Shown here: positions 15,637-20,596 of the stretch, one piece after another
Position numbering within the stretch: the first letter of the stretch is position 1
Layout of the letters: each line of letters starts with the position of its first letter
DNA from: an uncultured Acidobacteriota bacterium
GTDB taxonomy: Bacteria > Acidobacteriota > Vicinamibacteria > Vicinamibacterales > UBA8438
Length of the DNA stretch: 20,596 nucleotides
Direction: 5' to 3'
NCBI GenBank assembly: GCA_937888665.1
Contig: CALBET010000253.1
Location: 1 to 20,596 of the forward strand
Made by a program: the position numbers and the translations under genes
Notes under the pieces: model-generated
What the model was told of the DNA's origin: nothing
Database searches by the model: none
The model's input: the letters and a program-made list of their open reading frames with translations, nothing else

Positions 15637-15684
15637 CTTTAAGCGACATTAAACGACTTTAAAGAATTTAAAAGTCATTTAACG
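15627..15684. repeat. AT-rich array of TTAA motifs at about 10-bp spacing
   Basis: TTAA starts at 15629, 15639, 15649, 15659, 15668 and 15679, once per helical turn, within loose 10-bp units resembling TTAAGCGACT. AAACGACTTT (15651-15660) and AAAGTCATTT (15671-15680) form an inverted repeat matching at 9 of 10 positions across a 10-base spacer. The patch is sharply AT-rich in a GC-rich window and ends just before the sigma-54 promoter match, so it is probably a binding or bending site for an activator or an IHF-like protein. Confidence 0.7.
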
Positions 15685-15687
15685 TGC

Positions 15688-15703
15688 TGGCCTACGTATT
15701 GCA
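15688..15703 (+). promoter_or_regulatory. Sigma-54 (RpoN) -24/-12 promoter for the minor pilin operon
   Basis: TGGCCTACGTATTGCA matches the RpoN consensus TGGCACG-N4-TTGCW in TGGC and TTGCA, with the diagnostic GG and GC exactly 10 bases apart (15689-15690 and 15701-15702). Transcription would start near 15713-15715, leaving a leader of about 20 bases that contains GAAGGAT before the ATG at 15735. This supports that start and excludes upstream ones. RpoN control of type IV pilin genes (PilR-activated pilA) is established in other bacteria. Confidence 0.75.
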
Positions 15704-15734
15704 TATGATCGGCAGCGAAGGATGGTGTGCCGAT

Positions 15735-16286
15735 ATGCCTCTGAACGACGAACGCGGTTTTACCCTGGTGGAGACGCTCATGACCATCTCCGTGATGGCC
15801 ATTGTGTCGGCGGTCTCGATCTCTAGCGGGACGTACGCGGTCGGCGCGATACGGAGTGACTCCGGGATGACTCAGGTCATCGCGCAGATTCAGCAGGCTC
15901 GCGACACCGCGATCGCGCAGCGTCGGACCGTCCAAGTGGAGTTCCTGGGGGCCAACGAGATCCGCGTCACGAGACTTGACCTTCCAACCGGCAGCACCCT
16001 GTTGAGCCAGTCCTTCCTAGAAGGCAATGTCCAGTTTGTCCAGTTTGAGGGCACTCCGGATACGCCGGACGGATTCGGAAACGGCGCGCCGGTTGACCTG
16101 GGAGGCGCAACCAGCCTCAGCGTACTGGCCGACGGAATGCTGGTAGACAGCGGTGGTGCTCCGGTCAGCGGCACGATATTTCTGGGCCAGGTCGGACACG
16201 AAGAGACCGCTCGGGCGGTCACCGTTTTCAGTGGCACCGGACGCGTGCGCGGCTATCGCTGGAACGGCATCCAGTGGGACAGGTAG
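15735..16286 (+). CDS. Minor pilin, GspH/FimT-like prepilin
   Basis: A 183-aa prepilin. The leader MPLNDERG is cut before FTLVETLMTISVMAIVSAVS, with Phe+1 and Glu+5 as prepilin peptidase and pilin assembly require. The long N-terminal helix is followed by QVIAQIQQARDTAIAQRRTVQVEF, the arrangement seen in GspH/FimT proteins, and then a beta-rich globular domain. The ATG at 15735 was chosen because it gives a standard short leader and lies just downstream of the sigma-54 promoter; longer in-frame starts would lie upstream of the transcript. It is the first of four minor pilin genes, in GspH-I-J-K order, that should form the tip or priming complex of a type IV pilus or type II-like secretion pseudopilus. 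Confidence 0.88.
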   Translation: MPLNDERGFTLVETLMTISVMAIVSAVSISSGTYAVGAIRSDSGMTQVIAQIQQARDTAIAQRRTVQVEFLGANEIRVTRLDLPTGSTLLSQSFLEGNVQFVQFEGTPDTPDGFGNGAPVDLGGATSLSVLADGMLVDSGGAPVSGTIFLGQVGHEETARAVTVFSGTGRVRGYRWNGIQWDR

Positions 16287-16291
16287 GGACC

Positions 16292-16846
16292 ATGACAGGC
16301 ATGACAGGCAAGACACGACGGACCCGGCGGACAGACGCCGGCTTCACGCTCATGGAGACGCTCATTGCCATCCCGATCCTGGCCACGGGTCTCTTGACCC
16401 TGGGCGCCGTACTCTCGGTCGGCCTGACACGAATAGGCGCCAGCGGCAATCTCTCGCTGGCGAAAGAGAAGGCAGCTGAGGCCGTCGAGAGCGTGTTCAT
16501 GGCTCGCGACACCGGTATCGTGTCCTGGGACCAGGTTCGCAACATCACATCCCCGGGTCTCAGCGGCATCTTTCTCGACGGCCCGCAGCCGCTGCGAACC
16601 ACAGGAACTGACGGAATCGTCAACACCATTGATGACGGCCCGGTCGAGACGGTCGTGGCACCCGGCCTGGACGGCATCATCGGCAACGGGGATGACGTCA
16701 TCGAGTCGCTCGATTCATATACGCGGGAAATCACGATTTCGGATATCAGTGCGTCCTTACGGGAGATTCGCGTTGTCGTGAAATACCCGTCGAACGGCAC
16801 TCTCGGAGAGTTCGTTGTCTCGACCTACATCTCTAGGTTCGCCTAG
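16292..16846 (+). CDS. Minor pilin, PilV/GspI-like prepilin
   Basis: A 184-aa prepilin starting at ATG 16292, 5 bp after the previous stop. The 17-residue basic leader (MTGMTGKTRRTRRTDAG) is cut before FTLMETLIAIPILATGLLTL (Glu+5). LSLAKEKAAEAVESVFMARD follows, as in PilV/GspI-type proteins. The globular part contains two similar acidic Gly-Asp loops, GTDGIVNTIDDG (105-116) and GLDGIIGNGDD (125-135), which could bind calcium. The leader codons contain a direct repeat of ATGACAGGC. A decayed paralogue lies inverted at 14264-14456. It probably forms part of the tip complex with its neighbours. Confidence 0.88.
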   Translation: MTGMTGKTRRTRRTDAGFTLMETLIAIPILATGLLTLGAVLSVGLTRIGASGNLSLAKEKAAEAVESVFMARDTGIVSWDQVRNITSPGLSGIFLDGPQPLRTTGTDGIVNTIDDGPVETVVAPGLDGIIGNGDDVIESLDSYTREITISDISASLREIRVVVKYPSNGTLGEFVVSTYISRFA

Positions 16847-16853
16847 CTGGTGA

Positions 16854-17906
16854 ATGGGTGTGTGCATCATGACTCAGATAGACAGACACGGCGGAGGAGG
16901 CGCTCGCAACCAGCAAGCGGGGTTCAGTCTCACGGAGTTGATGGTCGCCACGAGCCTCACACTGGTGGTTCTCGCCACGTCGCTGGGTGCGCTCGGCGAC
17001 GGAATCGCCACCGCGGATCTTGGGACGCTTGTCGCCGAAACGCAACAGAACGGGCGGGCCGGCCTGGCACTGATGAAGCGGGACCTGATGCTGACGGGTC
17101 AAGGTATTCCTGCAGGTGGTATTCCGATTCCGTCCGGCGCCCAGGCCTCGCCGATCAATCGACCGGGCCCGAACGCGATGACCTTTCCGTCGAACTGGGT
17201 CGTGTTGCCGTCGATAAGCCCAGGAGCTGACCTGGGACCGGCCATCTGGGGTCGGGCCACCGACATGGTCACGATGCTCTATGCCGACTCGACGCTCGCG
17301 CTCGCCGACACACCGGTCGACATGATCACGCCGGACGGCGGCACGATGGTCGTCGCGGTCACGACCCCGATCGGGCTGGCAGGCACCGGTCTCCGAGTCG
17401 GCGACTTCATCATGTTCACCAATGCCTTGGGGTTCGCCGTCCAGGAGGTGACCAGCGTCAGCGCACAATCGGTGACGTTTGGCGGAACCGATTCGATGCG
17501 CTTCAACCAGCGCAATGCCGGGCAGGGCACGATCATGCAGTTGCAGAGTTCGCCGGGAGAGTTTCCCCCAACGACCGCCACGCGTATTTGGATGATCTCG
17601 TATTACATCGACGAGCCGGTGCCTGGCAACCGGCGGTTGATCCGACGCGTGAACAATGGCGCGGAGAATCCCATCGCGCTGGACGTTGACGACCTGCAAC
17701 TCACCTACGACCTGGTGGACGGGCTGAACAACCCGGCTGGACTGGACCAAGCGGTCACGCCGCATTCCCCGGCCCAGATTCGAAAGGTCAACATAGCGCT
17801 GACGACACGGTCCAGCGGCGAGTACAGGTCCAGGGGTTATCAACGGCGAACGCTATCGACCTCGGTGAGCTTGCGGAGCCTGTCGTTCACGGACAGATAT
17901 CAGTAA
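16854..17906 (+). CDS. Minor pilin, PilW/GspJ-like prepilin
   Basis: A prepilin of 350 aa (345 if it starts at ATG 16869; neither start has a strong ribosome site). The leader ends NQQAG and is cut before FSLTELMVATSLTLVVLATS, with Glu+5. The large globular domain has the PilW/GspJ feel: an early helix with ETQQNGRAGLALMKRDLMLTGQGI, then mostly beta-strand, ending VSLRSLSFTDRYQ. It starts 7 (or 22) bp after the PilV-like gene and stops 32 bp before the PilX-like gene, so the four genes are one operon. In GspH-I-J-K systems the J protein binds I and K to make the pseudopilus tip. Confidence 0.87.
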   Translation: MGVCIMTQIDRHGGGGARNQQAGFSLTELMVATSLTLVVLATSLGALGDGIATADLGTLVAETQQNGRAGLALMKRDLMLTGQGIPAGGIPIPSGAQASPINRPGPNAMTFPSNWVVLPSISPGADLGPAIWGRATDMVTMLYADSTLALADTPVDMITPDGGTMVVAVTTPIGLAGTGLRVGDFIMFTNALGFAVQEVTSVSAQSVTFGGTDSMRFNQRNAGQGTIMQLQSSPGEFPPTTATRIWMISYYIDEPVPGNRRLIRRVNNGAENPIALDVDDLQLTYDLVDGLNNPAGLDQAVTPHSPAQIRKVNIALTTRSSGEYRSRGYQRRTLSTSVSLRSLSFTDRYQ

Positions 17907-17938
17907 CGGCGAGGTATGCGTGCCGCTGGAGACAGATC

Positions 17939-20488
17939 ATGAAACGCACTTCTGAAAACGGGATCGCGCTGATTGCTACCCTGATGGTCATGCTGTTGAC
18001 CTCCGCGCTGGTCGTGGGATTCACCGCCATGCTCCTGTCAGACGCCAACCAGGTGTCGCTCGACCGCGGACGCAATGATGCCTTCTACGCGGCACACAGC
18101 GGAATGGAGCAACTGACCGCCGATCTTGCCGATCTCTTCTTCTTCGATTTTTCGCCCACCGGAAACCAGGTTCGGGCCCTCACCGATGTCCCGCCGCCGC
18201 TGCCGGGCGTGACGTTCACCCGCGCCGGTGGCGGTTCCGGGTATCGGATCATGTTCGACAGCACGACCGGCGACCCCGCCACGGGTGATCCGGTTGCCAC
18301 CTCTCGTGCGATCGCCGCCGGACCGTTTCAAGGGCTGGTGGGCCTCATCACCGAGTACGACATCGATGTCACCGGTCATCTGGCCACCGGTTCCGAGGCC
18401 AATCTCCAGCGCCGATTGCAGACCGTGGCGCTGCCGGCCTTTGAGTTCGGCGTGTTCTCGGACCCCCCGCTGAGTATCTTTCCAGGGCCGGTCTTCGATT
18501 TCGGCGGTCGCCTGCATACCAACGGCGACCTGTTTCTTGCCGCGAACAGCGGTGTCGTCCTCTCCGACCGGACGACGGCGTTCGGAGAGGTGATCCGGAC
18601 GCATCTGTCCAACGGCGAACCGACCACCAACCGGCTGGGACCGGTCAATGTCGCGACTGCGCCAGGTGTCTTCCGCGACCTGGCGCGCGATGAGGGCAGC
18701 CTTGAGGGCACCGTCGGATCGGCTGTGAACGAGCCGCTCTGGACGAACCTGTCGACCGGTATCTACAACTCGTACATCACCAATGGCCGGACCGGCGCCA
18801 GGCGTCTGGATCTGCCGATCATTTCGGACGGAGGTACGCCGATCGATCTGCTGAAACGTCCACCGGCCACCGAGTCTGTCGCGAGCCAGATTCTGGCACA
18901 ACGCTACTTCACCATCGCCGGCGTCCGGATTCTGCTGTCGGACACGGCGGCCGAGATTTCCTCGTTGCCCACCGTCACCGGAGACCCGCCGTTTCCGCTG
19001 GGCGCGGTCCCGTTCCCAGGTCCCTTGTTCCCGGTCTGTCACAGAGCAGGTCCGTTTAGCTGGAGTGACCTCTGGGTGGCGACCCCGGGAATAGTCAATG
19101 GACATCTAAACCACGGCGACGCGCTGGGGACATGCCCGGCCGGGGGCCCCGGGGGCCCGGTCTCGGTGGCCATGTCGAACGGCGACCCCGCAGGGGGTGC
19201 TACCACGGCCCTGGGCAGCGGGCTCCTCGGCGGCTTCATCAAGGTCGAGGTGCAGACCTCGCCCGGCACCTGGCAGGACGTGACGCTTGACGTCATCAAC
19301 CTCGGCTTCTCGGGCCGAAATCTGAATCCGGTCGACGGTTGTGTCGCCGAGCCGTTCCCGAACGCAGTGCTCAGGCTTCAGCGTGTCAAAGAGAACAACA
19401 TCCAGTTTCCTCCTTGTGGGATAGGGAGCTTCACGGGGACCGATTACTGGCCGAATGTGCTCTACGACACGCGGGAGGGCAACCTGCGCGACAACATCCC
19501 GGTCGTTCAGACGACCATGTTCCTGGGCGGGGTGATGCACTACGTCGAGCTGGACGTCACAAACCTGAGCCGCTGGCTCCAAGGGGCGATTGGCGTCAGC
19601 GGGACCGGTGCGATGAGCCAGAACGGCTACGTCGTCTATTTCTCGGATCGCCGAAACAACAAGAACGCCGCTCTGGAGGAGACCGGCGAGTACGGCTTCG
19701 AAGACATCGTCAACCCGGGGAGCGCAACCGGTACGCCGAACGGCGTGAACGAGACGGGTGAAGATCTGAACGCGAACGGGATGCTGGAGGTCTACGGTCA
19801 GTTCCCAGCCGGGTTCCTCGGAGCGGCACCGCTTGATAACACCGCGCGGCCCACGACGCTCGTGACAGCGCTGCTTGCGAAAGCGAACCGGGCCATTCTC
19901 TTCCGGCGGGCGCTGAAGCTCACCAACGGTGGTCTCGGGGCCGTCGTGATGCCGGGGTTGACCATCGTCTCAGAGAGTCCGGTCTACATCCAAGGCGACT
20001 ACAACGCCGGGGGGGGCGCGGCGTTCGGCGAGCCGAACGCCGCGACGGCTGTGATCGCCGATGCGGTCACACTGCTGTCGAACAGCTGGGACGACTGGAA
20101 CTCACTGCAGTTCCCACACAATCCCGGCAACCGGCCCGCCACCACGACGTGGTATCGCACGGCCATCGTCAGCGGAAAGGGGCTCTCGTTCCCACGACCC
20201 GGGCCCGCCGACCCGCAGGATTTCGGCACCGATGGCGGTTTACACAATTTTCTGCGCTATCTCGAGAGCTGGAGCGGCAAGACGCTCAACTATCGCGGGT
20301 CGCTGGTGTCCCTGTCCTACAACCGTCAAGGCACGGGCACCTACAAGTGCTGCGCGAACGTCTACTCGCCGCCGACGCGGGCATACGCGTTCGACGTCGA
20401 CTTCCTCGACCCGAACCTCCTGCCACCAGGAACGCCCATGTTCCGGGACATCAACATCCTGGGATTCACCCAGGTCGTCCGCCCATAG
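17939..20488 (+). CDS. Large PilX/GspK-like minor pilin, tip protein candidate
   Basis: An 849-aa protein, much larger than classical PilX (about 200 aa). A short leader MKRTSENG precedes IALIATLMVMLLTSALVVGFTAML, a pilin helix without Glu+5, as in GspK, which caps the pseudopilus. DAFYAAHSGMEQLTADLADL follows, the usual PilX helix. The remaining 750 residues are a mainly beta-rich exported domain with GGRLHTNGDLFLAANSG near 190-205, several cysteines (VCHR, GTCP, GCVAE, PPCG, KCCAN), a calcium-loop-like DLNANGMLE (609-617) and the ending FRDINILGFTQVV. GGAGA-type ribosome site precedes ATG 17939. An inverted, decayed copy of its C-terminal part lies at 13870-14225. Likely an adhesive or priming tip subunit. 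Confidence 0.85.
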   Translation: MKRTSENGIALIATLMVMLLTSALVVGFTAMLLSDANQVSLDRGRNDAFYAAHSGMEQLTADLADLFFFDFSPTGNQVRALTDVPPPLPGVTFTRAGGGSGYRIMFDSTTGDPATGDPVATSRAIAAGPFQGLVGLITEYDIDVTGHLATGSEANLQRRLQTVALPAFEFGVFSDPPLSIFPGPVFDFGGRLHTNGDLFLAANSGVVLSDRTTAFGEVIRTHLSNGEPTTNRLGPVNVATAPGVFRDLARDEGSLEGTVGSAVNEPLWTNLSTGIYNSYITNGRTGARRLDLPIISDGGTPIDLLKRPPATESVASQILAQRYFTIAGVRILLSDTAAEISSLPTVTGDPPFPLGAVPFPGPLFPVCHRAGPFSWSDLWVATPGIVNGHLNHGDALGTCPAGGPGGPVSVAMSNGDPAGGATTALGSGLLGGFIKVEVQTSPGTWQDVTLDVINLGFSGRNLNPVDGCVAEPFPNAVLRLQRVKENNIQFPPCGIGSFTGTDYWPNVLYDTREGNLRDNIPVVQTTMFLGGVMHYVELDVTNLSRWLQGAIGVSGTGAMSQNGYVVYFSDRRNNKNAALEETGEYGFEDIVNPGSATGTPNGVNETGEDLNANGMLEVYGQFPAGFLGAAPLDNTARPTTLVTALLAKANRAILFRRALKLTNGGLGAVVMPGLTIVSESPVYIQGDYNAGGGAAFGEPNAATAVIADAVTLLSNSWDDWNSLQFPHNPGNRPATTTWYRTAIVSGKGLSFPRPGPADPQDFGTDGGLHNFLRYLESWSGKTLNYRGSLVSLSYNRQGTGTYKCCANVYSPPTRAYAFDVDFLDPNLLPPGTPMFRDINILGFTQVVRP

Positions 20489-20596
20489 CAGCCCGTGGTG
20501 AAAGTCCCACGTCGCACCGAGAGCGGCGCTGGGCCGGCCGAACAAGGCGAGAAGAGGGAAAATACCGGCAGTATGTGACCGATGAACAACGCAGAT
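20489..20596 (+). ncRNA. Possible 5' part of a group II intron RNA (partial)
   Basis: Directly after the PilX-like stop, CGTGG-TGAAAGTC-CCACG (20494-20511) forms a 5-bp hairpin with a TGAAAGTC loop, followed by purine-rich AACAAGGCGAGAAGAGGGAAAA. GTGGTGAAAGTCCAC hairpins of this kind are typical of the 5' domain of bacterial group II introns. A GTGYG intron start is not evident, and the intron-encoded reverse transcriptase, if any, lies beyond the edge. The call is by resemblance only. Confidence 0.35.

Noticed and set aside
15627..15684. The TTAA array as a CRISPR or transposon-end feature
   Set aside because: Units are about 10 bp, degenerate and without spacers; no terminal inverted repeats or transposase accompany them.
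18038..19105. Minus-strand frame of 355 codons inside the PilX-like gene
   Set aside because: Arg/Gly-rich shadow of the PilX-like frame; no motif or ribosome site.

Overview
The window is high-GC, gene-dense chromosomal DNA from a Gram-negative bacterium. It carries a TolC-type outer-membrane lipoprotein, secreted peptidases and a GspH/I/J/K-like minor pilin set. The style of the pilin proteins, and a small secreted coiled-coil protein with a KVYTNADL motif, remind me of Acidobacteriota (Vicinamibacteria-like). That placement is recollection and inference, not proof. I see no tRNA, rRNA, CRISPR array or complete insertion sequence.

Layout. (1) 1-3662, minus strand: a TetR-family regulator, an outer-membrane efflux lipoprotein and an RND/MFP periplasmic adaptor that runs off the left edge. 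This is a drug-efflux operon with overlapping palindromes just upstream of the regulator. (2) 3720-4103: no convincing gene. (3) 4104-7423, plus strand: an FdnI-like di-heme cytochrome b, an unrecognised 156-aa helical protein, a MerA-like flavoprotein disulfide oxidoreductase without the mercury-binding C-terminal cysteines, and a short DoxX-like membrane protein. Together they look like a membrane redox module. (4) 7442-11859: divergent secreted dipeptidyl peptidases, an S9B DPP IV (minus) and an M49 DPP III (plus), which probably feed on peptides in the periplasm. (5) 11816-13069, minus: a polytopic GT-C-like membrane protein whose 3' end overlaps the DPP III gene. (6) 13146-15636: a decayed, rearranged stretch. 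It holds an SGNH hydrolase cut off before its Asp-x-x-His block, the first codons of a GT4 glycosyltransferase, C-terminal pieces of a second PilX-like protein, the N-terminal piece of a second PilV-like prepilin, an intact secreted coiled-coil protein, and a TPR gene broken by an in-frame stop. (7) 15627-20488, plus: an AT-rich array of TTAA motifs about every 10 bp, a strong sigma-54-type promoter match, and four consecutive minor pilin genes in GspH-I-J-K order. (8) The last about 100 bases carry a hairpin that resembles the start of a group II intron RNA.

The most notable points are the sigma-54 promoter with its helically phased upstream array, the relic of a second pilin cluster lying inverted next to the intact one, the cytochrome b / unknown protein / flavoprotein module, and the paired DPP IV and DPP III genes.
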